Source: Hansfordia pulvinata (Eukaryota > Ascomycota > Sordariomycetes > Xylariales). Taken from it: a stretch of DNA of 64,000 bases. Where the stretch lies: assembly GCA_006538405.1 (NCBI GenBank), contig BJKQ01000003.1:1240001-1304000 (forward strand), given 5' to 3'. Within the stretch, counting starts at the first letter, position 1. Each line of letters opens with the position of its first letter. The translations under genes and the position numbers were made by a program. Positions 26,439 to 37,174 of the stretch are shown here, one piece after another. Below the pieces are notes generated by a model that worked only from the letters and a program-made list of their open reading frames with translations, did no database searches and was not told where the DNA came from.

Positions 26439-26443
26439 ACACA
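24365..26443. other. Intergenic region upstream of the MFS gene
   Basis: About 2.1 kb. It holds TACGAGTA at 25176 and 25754, an uninterrupted poly-G run near 25518-25528 and a short CAG run near 26230-26250. No conserved ORF was seen. Confidence 0.45.
26390..26434 (+). repeat. AG dinucleotide run in the MFS 5' leader
   Basis: An AGACAGAC-to-AG repeat ends ten bases before the ATG at 26444, so it lies in the 5' untranslated leader. Confidence 0.9.
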
Positions 26444-27976
26444 ATGAGCGACATCGAAAAAGCCGGCCCCACCCCGGCCGGCTCCGGCTCCGCTCTCGAC
26501 TCCGGCCCCGGAGACAACAAAAAGACGGAGAAGAAGGCCTCGGCACAAGAGCCACCGCAGCAGCGCGACGAGGCGCACCTGGTCAAGTGGGAGCAGGACG
26601 ACCCGGAGAACCCGATGAACTGGAGCAACGCGTACAAGGGCTGGCTGCTGATCCAGATGTCGCTGCTGGCCTTCGTGGGGTCCTTCGGGTCGTCCGTCAC
26701 GGCGCCGGCGGAGCCGCTGCTGATGGCGGACCTCGGGCTCGGCCAGGAGGCGTCGGTCCTCGTCGTCTCCCTCTTCGTGCTGGGCTACGCCTTCGGCCCC
26801 ATGATCTGGGCCCCCGTCAGCGAGGTCTACGGCCGCCGCATGTCCATGGTCCCGGCCTTCTTCGTCCTCGGCCTCTTCAGCGTCGGCACCGCCGTCAGCC
26901 GCTCCCCCGCCGCCGTCTTCGTCACCCGCTTCTTCGGCGGCGTCTTCGCCTCCTCCGCCATCAGCAACGTCGGCGCCGCCGTCGGCGACATCTACAGCCC
27001 CCGCGACCGCGGCATCCCCATCGCCATCTACGCCGTCTGCGTCGTCGGCGGCCCTTGCATCGGCCCCGTCATCGGCGCCGCCATCGTCGTCAACCCCGCC
27101 CTCGGCTGGCGCTGGACCGAGTGGGTCCTCGCCATCCTCTCCTTCGCCTCCGCCGCCCTCAACCTGCTGTGCCTGCGCGAGACCTTCCACCCCGTCCTGC
27201 TGCGCCGCCGCGCCGAGCGCCGGCGCCGCGACACGGGCGACGGAGGCTGGTGGCACCCCCACGAGCTCGAGCGCTTCAGCCCCGCCAACGTCCTCACAAA
27301 GTACGTCTCGCGGCCCCTGCGCATGCTCCTGACCGAGCCCATGATGGCCTGCATCTGCGGCTACGCCTCCTTCATCTACGGCATCGTCTTCTTCCAGCTC
27401 GAGGCCTTCCCCGTCGTCTTCGCCGAGCAGCGCCGCTACTCCACCGTCGTCGCCTGCCTGCCCTTCCTCGGCCTCTTCGTCGGCGTCCTCTGCGCCCTCC
27501 CCATCAACATCCTCAACCAGCCCCTCTACGCCCGCGCCGTCGCCCGCAACCGCGGCCGCCCCGTCCCCGAGGCCCGCCTGCCCCCCATGATGGTCGGCGC
27601 CGCCCTGCTGACCGTCGGCATCTTCTGGTTCGGCTGGACCGCCGCCCCGAGCTTCCACTGGGCCCTGCCCACCGTCGCCGGGGGCTTCATCGGCGCCGGC
27701 TTCAACATCGCCTTCCAGCAGTGCCTCAACTTCCTCGCCGACACCTACGGGCCCTTCACCGCCAGCGCCATGGCCGGCAACACGTTCCTGCGCTCCCTCC
27801 TGGCCTGCGGCCTGCCCCTGGCCGCCCGCCCGCTCTTCTACAACCTCGGCATCGGCCCCGGCTGCAGCATCCTCGGCGCCATCTCCTGCCTCTCCCTTCC
27901 GTTCCCCTTCATCTTCATGCGCTACGGCCTCAAGCTGAGGCAGATGTCCAAGTTCGCGCCGGTCCCGAAGGACTGA
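26444..27976 (+). CDS. MFS transporter, DHA1 multidrug/polyamine type
   Basis: One exon of 510 aa. The first about 90 residues are hydrophilic and cytosolic. They contain VKWEQDDPENPMNWSNAYKG, the conserved element just before the first helix in fungal Tpo1/Flu1-type drug:H+ antiporters. Twelve membrane segments follow. Visible MFS motifs include APVSEVYGRR between helices 2 and 3 and a motif C-like GGPCIGPVIGA in helix 5. A central loop with Arg-rich and Trp/His segments separates the two halves. It probably exports drugs or toxic metabolites at the plasma membrane. Third positions are almost all C or G, so long antisense and out-of-frame ORFs overlap it. Confidence 0.93.
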   Translation: MSDIEKAGPTPAGSGSALDSGPGDNKKTEKKASAQEPPQQRDEAHLVKWEQDDPENPMNWSNAYKGWLLIQMSLLAFVGSFGSSVTAPAEPLLMADLGLGQEASVLVVSLFVLGYAFGPMIWAPVSEVYGRRMSMVPAFFVLGLFSVGTAVSRSPAAVFVTRFFGGVFASSAISNVGAAVGDIYSPRDRGIPIAIYAVCVVGGPCIGPVIGAAIVVNPALGWRWTEWVLAILSFASAALNLLCLRETFHPVLLRRRAERRRRDTGDGGWWHPHELERFSPANVLTKYVSRPLRMLLTEPMMACICGYASFIYGIVFFQLEAFPVVFAEQRRYSTVVACLPFLGLFVGVLCALPINILNQPLYARAVARNRGRPVPEARLPPMMVGAALLTVGIFWFGWTAAPSFHWALPTVAGGFIGAGFNIAFQQCLNFLADTYGPFTASAMAGNTFLRSLLACGLPLAARPLFYNLGIGPGCSILGAISCLSLPFPFIFMRYGLKLRQMSKFAPVPKD

Positions 27977-28386
27977 GCTTGAGACTGGGCGGGGTCGTCA
28001 ACATGCGAAAGCAGCAGCAAGATACAAACTACTTAGACATAGACTGTTATTCCAGCGAGCATGTTCCTGTCATAGCGTGAGACATGTTCCATGGTGGAGG
28101 GCGATATGCGTAAAGACCGCATAGTCAGGCACTACCTCAGTCAGTACCCGGCGGGCTGGCTCGCCCTGGTGAATAAAGAGGGAGAAAAGGGGGTATATTC
28201 ATTTGAATATCGCCATGTCATTTTACGTGATAGAGACCAGACAATGGAAATGATAATAACCAATTGCTACATAAATGCGCCGTCAATTAGAGTATAAATG
28301 GTGCAGACTGAGCATGCTTGCTCCTGGAATTTCTATTGCCACAGCCCCTTTTCCGTTGCGAAATATCAAAGGTTTCCCTCGCAGAC
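27977..28386. other. Convergent 3' region, MFS and methyltransferase
   Basis: 410 bases, AT-richer than the flanking genes, between two convergent stop codons. No ORF, repeat or RNA gene recognised. Confidence 0.45.
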
Positions 28387-29432
28387 TCAGAGTTGGATGA
28401 GGATCTCACCGTTCATGAAGCCGCTGCTCGCGTCGTCCCTCTGCATCCACTCCTCCCAGGCCTGCGCGATCTCCTCGATCTGGCTCTCCTCGATGAGGCC
28501 CTGCTCCACGGCCTTCTTGCCCGTCTCCCCCTTTCTCATCCGCTCCGCCATGGCCTCGCCTGGGCGCGGATTTCGTCAGCTGGAGCCACATGTGGAGAGA
28601 AGAGGAACAACATGACAAGAGAAGTTGTGGGGAGGAGGGGGCAGTGAAACGACAACAAGAAAAAGAAAAGAAGTAAAAGAGAAAGAAAAAAGAAAAGAAA
28701 AAAAAACTCACCCCAAACCCGCCTATCCTCCGGCGCGCTGTAGCACCACGTCCCGAAGCTGGCGGTGATCTGCTCGCGGCGCTCCACGACGCCCGCGGCC
28801 AGAGCCCATGAGACGAGCTGCCTGCCGCCGGTGCAGCTGGACCCGGCGCGGCGCATCATCTGCTTGGTGAGGTCCTGGAAGAGCTCGACCCCGGGGATCT
28901 GGGGCCAGAAGCACTGCATCTCCATGTCGCTCTCGCAGGCGGCGACGACGCCGCCCGGCCGGCGGGCGACGCGGGCCATCTCGCGCAGGGCGTCGGCGGG
29001 CCGCTCCAGGTGGCACAGGACCTGGGAGCAGTGGACGACGTCGAAGGCGCCGTCGGGGAAGGGCAGGCTGTAGGCGTCGGCCTGGCGGAAGTCGATCGCC
29101 GGAGGGTCGCTCTGGAGGAGGCCGGCCTCGTCCGCAAAGACCCGCGCCCGCCCGAGGATCTCGTCCGACACGTCGGTGGCCGTCACGCGGCCACCGCGGG
29201 GCGCCAGGCGCCGCGCAAAGTCCCGCGAGATCGTGCCCGAGCCCGCGCCGACGTCGAGCAGGGCCAGGCCGCGCCCCTGCGCCGCGGCCTCGGCCGCCAG
29301 GCGGTCCAGCGTCGGGAGCAGGTAGGCGGCGCTGTTCTCGGCGGTGCGCCACTCGTGGTGCCGGGTCGCGTTGTAGCCGGGCTGGTACGGCTTGTTTGCT
29401 GGCATGGCGGCAGCGGCAGCGGAGGAGGCCAT
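28387..29432 (-). CDS. Class I SAM-dependent methyltransferase (UbiE/COQ5-like fold)
   Basis: Two exons, 29432-28712 and 28559-28387, join in phase 1 to give 297 aa. The donor is GTGAGT, the acceptor CCCAG. Motif I is LLDVGAGSGTIS, the acidic residue of strand 2 is in VTATDVSDEIL, and FDVVHCSQVLCHL is motif II. The substrate-facing half includes FWPQIPG and SFGTWCYSAPEDRRVWGEAMAER across the splice site. The small second exon is a helical, acidic C-terminus ending EILIQL. The substrate is unknown; relatives act on small molecules in secondary metabolism or detoxification. An in-frame ATG at 29405 is an alternative start. Confidence 0.85.
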
Positions 29433-30272
29433 CGTGGGCGAGAGTGTGCGGGTTTTCTGGTGTTCTGGTGTTCTGGTGATCAAGGTTGCTGATTGGACTT
29501 GGGGCTTGAATGAGGCGCGTTCGGTCTCTTGTCTTTCCCGGGAGGGGAGAACGGAGGAGAAGAGACTGTAAACCTGCAGCAGAGGCCGACGAGAGGTCGA
29601 CGGAGTCAGTTAACCTCGCGCACGGGTCTAAGGCTGTATCGCCGGCTTAACTCCCCGCGAGAGGAAACGGGCGGGGCGGGGCTCCGGAGCCGCAACGGAG
29701 CCCACGATGCCGGCTTGGATCGGACACGGCCATTCTTTCTTTGATCCACAGCTCTTCTTCCACTGAGTCAGAAACCTGACTGATCGGGGCTGTTGTTCGA
29801 GAAGACTAGAGCCGGCCAACGCGATCTGCGGTTGTCTACTGTGGCGTCGCCAATCGCCAACTGGGCACTCGGGCACTCAACAGCCTCCGCCATGTTTGGC
29901 CACATGCACTGGGACCGGAGAAAGCTGATCAGGTGCGCGTCGGAGGCGGTTACGTCACTCCAAGGTCAGTTACGGCACTGCCCGGTGTCGACTGTCGTTT
30001 TCACCGTACGAGCAACCGTAATCTGGAGGGACCAACCGCGGTCGATACGGGCAACGTAGAACCATGTGCAGGTATCGTGCTCGTACTCGTACGTGTACAT
30101 GAACTAAAGTCGCGTCTTCTCTGGCGATCACCCGCCTGCGACAAAAAAGTTGCCGGCCAGACTGCTATCACGCCGTCGCCCAGATCTCAAGTCTCTCTCC
30201 CCGACCTCAACGCCACGAAACTCCGAGCTGTCCCTATCAGCGCCCAGTCCCGGTCTCCATGCTTGCTGAGCT
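29433..30272. other. Divergent region, methyltransferase and MRF1
   Basis: 840 bases between divergent starts. It holds a TACTCGTA near 30084 inside a CGTACTCGTACGTGTACATG stretch. No conserved ORF was seen. Confidence 0.45.
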
Positions 30273-31653
30273 ATGTTGACCGCACGATGGGTGTGCCGTA
30301 GCTGCGCAAAGTCACTGGCGCGGCCACTCGTGCGCTTCGCCGGCACCGCCACCAACAGTTCGTGCCGACCTCCCTCAGTCGTCATTCATCCGCGACTGCG
30401 CGGACCAATGCCCATTGCCTGCTAATCACGCCCACATAGACTCTCGATCTTCCCTTTCCGCCACCCCAAGCCTCCCTCCCGTTCTCCTCCAGCGAGCACG
30501 CAACCTGGCAGCCGAACATGCCAAGCTCTCCGAAACCCTCTCTACCGACTTCGACTCCAAGACTGCGAAGCGCGCCGGCGAGCTCTCCAGCGTCGCCACA
30601 GCTCTGAAGGAATGGGAGACCGCGCAATCTTCCCTGGCCGACCTGGCCGCCATGCTCAAGTCGCCTGACTCGGATGCTGAGCTGCGAGATCTCGCACAGG
30701 AGGAGCTCACCACCACCGAAGCGAGCCTCGAGAAGCTATCGACGGCCCTGTCCGCCTCCCTCACACCCGCAGACCCATTCGCAGACATGCCTTGCATGAT
30801 CGAGATCCGCCCGGGCCCGGGCGGCATGGAAGGCCGCTATTTCGCCGACGCCATTGTCAGCATGTATCGCAACCTCTGCGCCCGCGAGGGGCTGCGGGTC
30901 AACATTGTCAAGTACGAGCTCGTCGACGGCGACTCGTCCGGCGACGAGTCTCCGCTGGCCGAGGCGGTCCTGCAGGTGACCGACGCTGGCGCGTATGACA
31001 AGTTCCGCGGTGAGGCGGGCATGCATCGCGTCCAGCGCATCCCCATCACCGAGAGCAAGGGCCGCGTGCACACCAGCGCCGTCGCGGTCTGGGTCCTCCC
31101 GTCGTTCCCCGAGCACAACGACACGAGCGATTTCAACAACCCCGAGAGTCTCTTCTACGTCGATCCGAAGGAGGTCCGCTCGGAGAAGATGAGGGCGGGC
31201 GGCGCCGGCGGCCAGCACGTGAACAAGACGGAAAGCGCCGTCCGCCTCACGCACGAGCCCACCGGCATCACCGTCTCGATGCAGGACTCGCGGTCCCAGC
31301 ACGCCAACCGCGAGGCCGCCTGGACGCTGCTCAGGTCGCGGCTGGCCCAGCAGCGGCGCGAGGAGCGCGAGGAGAAGGCGCGCAGCCTGCGGAGCAGCGT
31401 TCTGAGCAAGGACAAGATCACCCGCTCCGATAAGATCCGCACCTACAACTTCAACCAGGATCGGTGCACCGACCACCGGAGCGGGCTGGACGTGTTCAAC
31501 CTGGACGACGTGCTCAAGGGCGGGCCCTACTTGACCAAGATCATGGACAGCGCCAAGGAGTACCTTGTCCAGAAGAGCATCGAGGTCCTGCTGGCCGAGG
31601 AGACGGCTGCTGCATCCGAGAATGCGAGCAAAACTAAAAAGCCAGGCAGGTGA
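30273..31653 (+). CDS. mrf1: Mitochondrial peptide chain release factor 1
   Basis: Proposed exons 30273-30357 and 30440-31653 give 432 aa. Exon 1 encodes a basic, Ser/Ala-rich leader (MLTARWVCRSCAKSLARPLV) that fits a mitochondrial presequence. The intron (GTTCGT donor, CTAAT branch, CATAG acceptor) is the only one with matching phase. The rest is a full class I release factor: coiled-coil domain 1, the codon-reading region VQRIPITESKGRVHTS (PIT where bacterial RF1 has PAT), and catalytic GGQ at residues 285-287. It then ends with DKIRTYNFNQDRCTDHR. It releases finished proteins at UAA/UAG in mitochondria. The domain call is firm; intron 1 is inferred from phase. Confidence 0.92.
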
Positions 31654-32937
31654 TGGGCTGGTCCGCCGACGACATCAGCTGTAAATGTGCCGAGAAGCCG
31701 ACCTCGAATGTATAAAACGTGTATCATGACAAACAGAGTTCTCTTGATCAAGGGGTGTTTGCTGCGCGGCTCCTGGCGGCTCCTGACACACGCAAGCATG
31801 TCATGTGATACCGGTTCTCTCCATCATTTCATCGACACGGATTTCAAGTGGACACCAGCCAGCTATCCTGCATGCGGGCAGAATGAGAGGAAGGTAGGAA
31901 TCTGCAGAGGGGCGCGACCGACTCGCTACAGCGGCATGCGCTCCGACTCGCTCATCTACAGGGTATATGCCCGTCGTGATGGCCTCAATTCGTGGCTGAT
32001 TCATTGAGCAGAACAGAGCCAAACGGAGTTCCCCGACGACTCTCGATCACACTGCTGCTGAAAAGGCCCGCATGAGCTCTGCGATTGCGCCTTCTCTAGT
32101 CCGGCAGCATCTCGTCCCCAGTCCAGTCCCCAGTTTATTGCTTCAGCTCCCCTGCCGGAGCTTATCAGTAGCTGTGTGTCTGCTCCAACGACAATACCAC
32201 CTGACTCAGGTCCCGGATCTAGCACGGACGACGATGCGCAGGGTTGCCCCCCCACCGATCGACCGCAGAGTGGCTGAACCGCGGCGCACCTCCCGGATCC
32301 CGCGATCCCCTATCCGGCCTGCACACCCAGGAAAAGGTCGCTGCCCCGCGTGGCTCCCACCATTTGCACCTCGTGATCGGCCCATTCCACGACGCCGATT
32401 GGCCCGGCTCGCTGCGCAGTTCCTGGTCTCCCGCGCCCGGCCGGCATCGTGATCTGGCCGGGCCGAAAAGGCTTGAATGAGTAGCTAATTGAAGTAGATG
32501 CATCGAACCTGAGCCGTTCGGGAAGGTCAGGTCGCACTGCTCCGCGAGCACATCCCGCTAGGCCAGTGAGACATGGTGAGATGCTACACCACTGGCCCTG
32601 CGACCCCTGTTGTTTGTTGTCATGTCCTGATAACGGTGCGCCGTACGGCCGATCTCCCCGTCACCATTGGACGCAAGGCTCGTCGGCAAACCAGAGGCAG
32701 AGGCACCATCTGGTCGAACAATATGTAGAGCAGGCTCCCCGCGGCTTTGCCCATGGTCTTGGTCTCTTGGCTGTCTTGGCTGCTACCTACCTTTCCACCA
32801 TCACAGAGGTCCTCTGCTACCCAAGGCACGCCACCGACTCTTTGTTTGTGTCTGGAGAGAGCACAGGCAGGCTAGAGGCCCCCTTGCAGACCACAACTTC
32901 CACTGCAACCAAGCCCAGGTACCTTGGCTCCCACGAG
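31654..32937. other. Intergenic region upstream of the carboxypeptidase
   Basis: About 1.3 kb. An ORF from 32566 runs in frame into the carboxypeptidase start, but composition before 32938 is not coding-like. No repeat or RNA gene was recognised. Confidence 0.4.
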
Positions 32938-34823
32938 ATGCGCTGGTCTGACGCCGCCGTTGTCGCGGGGCTCTGCTCCGCCGCGCTCGTCGACGCGCGA
33001 AGCTGGCAGCATGTCGGACGCAAGACTCCCGAGGCCCTGAAGCACCGAGGATCCCAGCAGCTCGTGAGCGACTTCCTGAGGACACGGGATGTCCCAGAGC
33101 ACAAGTACCTCACCGACAAGACCTCCAGTGAGTTGCAGCGAGATTCTTTCCCCGGTCACTCGGGCGCCGGACGGACGCCGCGCATGACCACGGGTGGCCG
33201 CGTTACTGATCGATGTCGAAACCTGTTCGCTAGAATTCGCCGTCAATGGCACTGGCATCCCAGATGTCGACTTTGACGTGGGCGAGTCTTACGCCGGCGC
33301 TCTACCCATCATATCGGACCCTGACGGCGAGGACGAGCTCTTCTTCTGGTTCTTCCCATCGAGCACCAACGACACGAAAAAGGAGATCTTGCTGTGGCTC
33401 AATGGAGGCGTGAGTTCTGACCCCCGTCTCCTCCCCCTTATATATCTTCACGTGAACCGGCAGGGGCTAACGGGTGCCTCCCCCCCTGGCCCATTTATCT
33501 CCAGCCTGGCTGTTCCTCGTTCGAGGGTCTCTTGCAGGAGAACGGCCCGTTCCTCTGGCAGTCCGGGACGCTGAAGCCGGTGCCGAACCCGTGGAGCTGG
33601 AACCGGCTCACCAACGTGGTCTGGGTGGAGCAGCCGGTGGGGACGGGCTTCTCGCGGGGCAACGTGACGGCGACGGGCGAGGAGGACGTGGCGGAGCAGT
33701 TCCTGGGCTTCTGGGCCAACTTCATGGAGACGTTCGCGCTCGAGGGCTACGCCGTGTACATCGCGGGCGAGTCCTACGCGGGCGCCTACGTGCCGTACAT
33801 CGCGTCGGCCATGCTGGACCGGGACGACACGCGCCTGTACAACCAGTCCGGGGTGCTCATCTACGACCCGGTCCTGGGCGACGACGCCGTGCAGAGCTCC
33901 GTCACCACGGTGCCCTTTGTCGACTACCACCAGAACGTCATGGGCTTCAACGACACGTTCAACGACCACATCCACCGCCTGCACGACGAGTGCGGCTTCG
34001 CCGAGTACAACGCCAAGTACCTGACGTACCCGCCGCCGGGCCCGCAGCCGCCCGGCTACAACGCGGGCCTGTCGGACGAGTGCCGGGACCTGTGGACCGT
34101 CGTCGGCGACGAGGCCATGTCCGTCAACCCGTGCTTCGACATTTACCACGTCGCCATCACGTGCCCGCTGCCGTGGGACAACTTGGGCTTCCCGGGCTCG
34201 ATCGAGTACGTGCCGGAGGGGGTAGCATCTACTTCGACCGCGCGGACGTCAAGGCGGCGATCCACGCGCCCGCCGACGTCGAGTGGGCCGAGTGCGCGGC
34301 GGGCGACGTCTTCGTCGGCGGCGTCGACGGCTCGGTGCCCTCGACGTGGGAGGTCCTGCCGCGCGTCATCGACGCCACGCGCAACGTCATCGTCGGCCAC
34401 GGCGCCCTCGACATGATCCTGCTGCCCAACGGCACGCTCCTGAGCATCCAGAACATGACCTGGGGCGGGCAGCTGGGCTTCCAGGAGGCCCCCAGCGACC
34501 CTTTCTTCGTCCCCTTCCACGCCGCCTCGACCGCCACGGACATCTACCGCGAGCAGGACCCCAAGGTCCTCGGCACCATGGCCGGCGCCGGCGTCCTGGG
34601 CGCCACGCACTCGGAGCGCGGGCTGACCTGGGTCGGCATCAACCTGTCCGGCCACATGGTGCCCCAGTACGCGCCCAGCGCCGCCTTCCGCCACCTCGAG
34701 GCCCTGCTCGGGCGCGTCGCGGGGCTCAGCAGCACCGAGCCCTTCTCCACCGAGCCCGACTACCCCCAGCCCGACCCGGGCAGCCTCGGCAGCGGCACGG
34801 GCCCGGCTACGGGGGAGCTGTAA
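32938..34823 (+). CDS. Secreted serine carboxypeptidase (S10) with apparent frameshift
   Basis: Exons 32938-33127, 33234-33409 and 33505-34823; donors are GTGAGT twice. The start encodes a signal peptide ([16 protein letters not shown]). [20 protein letters not shown] and [12 protein letters not shown] span the junctions. The nucleophile Ser is in GESYAGAY (about 33770), the acid Asp in GHGALDMIL, and the His in [10 protein letters not shown], so all three triad residues are present. The reading frame breaks near 34218-34222. The N-terminal part ends in SIEYVPEG, and the family sequence resumes as SIYFDRADV one frame over. One base appears to be missing from a G5 run. With that single-base gap the protein would be about 561 aa. 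It is probably a secreted or vacuolar acid exopeptidase. Sequencing error is likelier than a dead gene. Confidence 0.88.
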
Positions 34824-36400
34824 GGGGTTCGTTTCTTCAGCAGTGCAAGTGAGATGGTAAAAGGTGTTGGCCTGGCTCGTAGACAGATGCAGCCAGAGCC
34901 GGCTGCGATTTAGTGAGCTCGTAGGAATCAGGAAATAAATAACAAGTATCCCAACTCGTACATCGGCGGCTTGTGACTCACCTCATGTCAGCGAACAGGC
35001 TGCCTTGGAAACATGCCGGCGTGGGACATGTGGCACGCCGGCACGTCTTGCGTTGCACGGACGATCATGAGGAGATGCGGGGGAAGCAGCGGTTACGCCA
35101 TGTTTCCGTCGGGCGACTTTTCCCTTCCCGTGTGCACTTACCCGGGTGATTTGCCGCATCCCATATCTTTTTTAATTCATGAGGTGGCCCCAGGCCGACG
35201 GTGAATCGACAGAGCCAGCGAAGAGGACCTAACCCCCGTCTCCGAGCCTTGCCAGCGTGTCCTGGCTAGTTGATGCAAGGCACAGGCGCATGCGCGAGGC
35301 TGCGGCAGGCGATGAGATTAAAGTATGTGCAATGCGGGAGCTGCTGCTGGGCCCGGGGTCCTCGAGTGTCGTCACTGGAACCAGCTATGACTAGTGAATT
35401 TCTCAGTTTCCTAGCTCGTTCTGGTTCCCCCCCCCCCCCCCCCAGTATCAAAGCAAAAACTTCCTGTGGCATTACCGTCATCTGAGTCTCTGGCAACTGG
35501 CAACTAACGAAGATCTCGACTTCTGCAGCTTGAGCCTCGCCGATCCAGGATATCCCCACGAGGCTTTACTGCGACGAAGAAAGGCCTCCTAGACTTTGTA
35601 ATTTGCCGGGTCATCTAATCGATCATTCTAAAGAGTGTCCACGGTCTGGAAGCGGGTTTGCATGGTTCACTCTGCCTGACACAGAGCTGCAATGGAACTT
35701 GGCATACCCAGTGGCCCTATTCAGTTCACAATCAGCCCTTTCTCGCGAAGCCCGAGGCCGAAGCAATATCTGCTGGGGTGCCTGACGCGTTGCTCGGAGC
35801 AAGCTCGGTCGGCCTCTGGAAGCTCCTGAGCTTTTTGCATCTCCATCCGGCCATCACCTCGCTGAAGCCTGGTCGCCATGGCCTGCTTCCATGACCTGGT
35901 CAAACTACACCATACAACTGTAGCCAGAATGCCTGCACAACCTATCGCTGTCAAGATATCACGCCATAAGTTCAGATGGGGAAAGGAAAGCTTCAGTTTG
36001 TATTATTTCGAGCGCTTATTTGGATATCTTCCCAGCATGGTTGGTGGGAACTACATGGGTGTAGAGTGCCGTACTTTTCATTTAAACAATGAGCGGAGTA
36101 GACGATGACGCTTCGTGGTCAAGGCCATTTGATACAATGATCCTCACAATCCCTTCCAAAGAAAAGAGAACTTCTGTCGTCCGCCTATACAATTTTTTCA
36201 TAATTCATAGACAAGGGCTCTCTTCCGCCAAGACCTTGTTCAAACCAAACGCCTTGCTAGTGCCAAAGTTCAGGATACAGAGTGGTGTACAAGGGAGTGT
36301 TGCGCGGGCAGTGATCTGCCATCGTTGAATCAAGCCAGAGTAGCAGAGTACGTGAGTAGTGCCAGCAACTATTACCATTGCCGGGCGCCTTATCTCCGTC
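34824..36400. other. Convergent 3' region with poly-C tract
   Basis: About 1.6 kb between convergent genes, AT-richer than the coding DNA. A pure C run of 17 bases lies at 35427-35443. No conserved ORF was seen. Confidence 0.5.
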
Positions 36401-37174
36401 TCAACGCGATAGGGAACGCTCTTGATCGAATGCGCCAGTGCCGTCCATACGCCGAAGTTCTCTCAGGACGGCAACCACACCATTACTGCGGAGGCGGTCC
36501 AGTACCATGCGCATGCCCTCGCGCGACTTGGTCTGCTGATCGTCGGTGCGGTTGGAGGCGATCGACTCGATGCTGCGCTGGATGCGCGCCGCACTCCAGC
36601 CGGAAATCCAGCTGCCGAGGCGAGAAGATCCCGAGTTGTCCGAATCGGAGTCGGAGGAGGAAGCCAGAGCAGCACGCTCCTGCTTTCGATTCCCGATGGT
36701 GGAGCTGTAAGAGAAGGAGGTCGTCACATTGGTGTAAGGCGACAGAGATCGGGAGGACATCGAGGAAGTGGAGGTGGATGAGTCGGGAGACGAGGCGACC
36801 GAGTAATTGTGCTTCTCGACAACGCTAAGAATGCCGGTGAAGTTCATGTTGCGGCTCTCGGTCTTCATCCATCCCTCGTTGATGTCGACGACGCTGGTCT
36901 CAAGGACGTAAGCTGATTTGTCGCCAGCGCCACCAGTCATGCTGGTGGGCAGCAGCTTGATAACGGCGCTCGGCATGCGGGACTTCTTGACGTGAATTCG
37001 GGTGGTGTGCAGACGGCCGGTGTCAGGGTCGACGTGAGACGACAAGGTGTCGGTGGAGAGGACATGGGCGGAGAAGGGGTTGATGCGAGGCGAGTAATAG
37101 CGGAGGAAGAAGGCGAGGGTGACGGTAGGAAAGGGGTGGGCGTAGGTGTGGTTGGTAGTGTGAGTGAGAACCAT
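36401..37174 (-). CDS. PRELI/UPS-family mitochondrial lipid-transfer protein
   Basis: One exon of 257 aa. The N-terminal about 130 residues are a PRELI/MSF1 domain: HTYAHPFPTVTLAFFLRYY at the start, then FSAHVLSTDTLSSHVDPDTG, the strand LHTTRIHVKKSRMPSAVIKL and the end SRNMNFTGILSVVEKHNYS. A Ser-rich linker with many acidic residues interrupts the domain's C-terminal region. The last part is helical and basic (RIQRSIESIASNRTD, GMRMVLDRLRSNG). Yeast Ups1/2/3 shuttle phosphatidic acid or phosphatidylserine across the intermembrane space with Mdm35. I cannot say which paralogue this is. Confidence 0.85.
   Translation of the reverse strand: MVLTHTTNHTYAHPFPTVTLAFFLRYYSPRINPFSAHVLSTDTLSSHVDPDTGRLHTTRIHVKKSRMPSAVIKLLPTSMTGGAGDKSAYVLETSVVDINEGWMKTESRNMNFTGILSVVEKHNYSVASSPDSSTSTSSMSSRSLSPYTNVTTSFSYSSTIGNRKQERAALASSSDSDSDNSGSSRLGSWISGWSAARIQRSIESIASNRTDDQQTKSREGMRMVLDRLRSNGVVAVLRELRRMDGTGAFDQERSLSR

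Noticed and set aside
26279..27658. Long acidic minus-strand ORF (459 codons) across the MFS gene
   Set aside because: It is the antisense shadow of a very GC-rich gene. Its composition is a run of Glu/Asp/Ala/Gly with no fold, while the plus strand shows clear MFS motifs.
26587..28080. Plus-strand 497-codon ORF overlapping the MFS gene
   Set aside because: An Arg/Pro-rich frame-shifted shadow of the same gene, without any domain.
32566..32937. Extending the carboxypeptidase N-terminus to the upstream in-frame ATG
   Set aside because: It would place about 124 Cys/His-rich residues before a clear signal peptide, which is not plausible for a secreted enzyme.
34207..34226. A GT...AG stretch of 20 bases at the carboxypeptidase frame break that would restore the frame if spliced
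   Set aside because: Twenty bases is far below workable fungal intron size, and it would remove the family's EYVPEG sequence. A lost G in the G5 run explains the break better.
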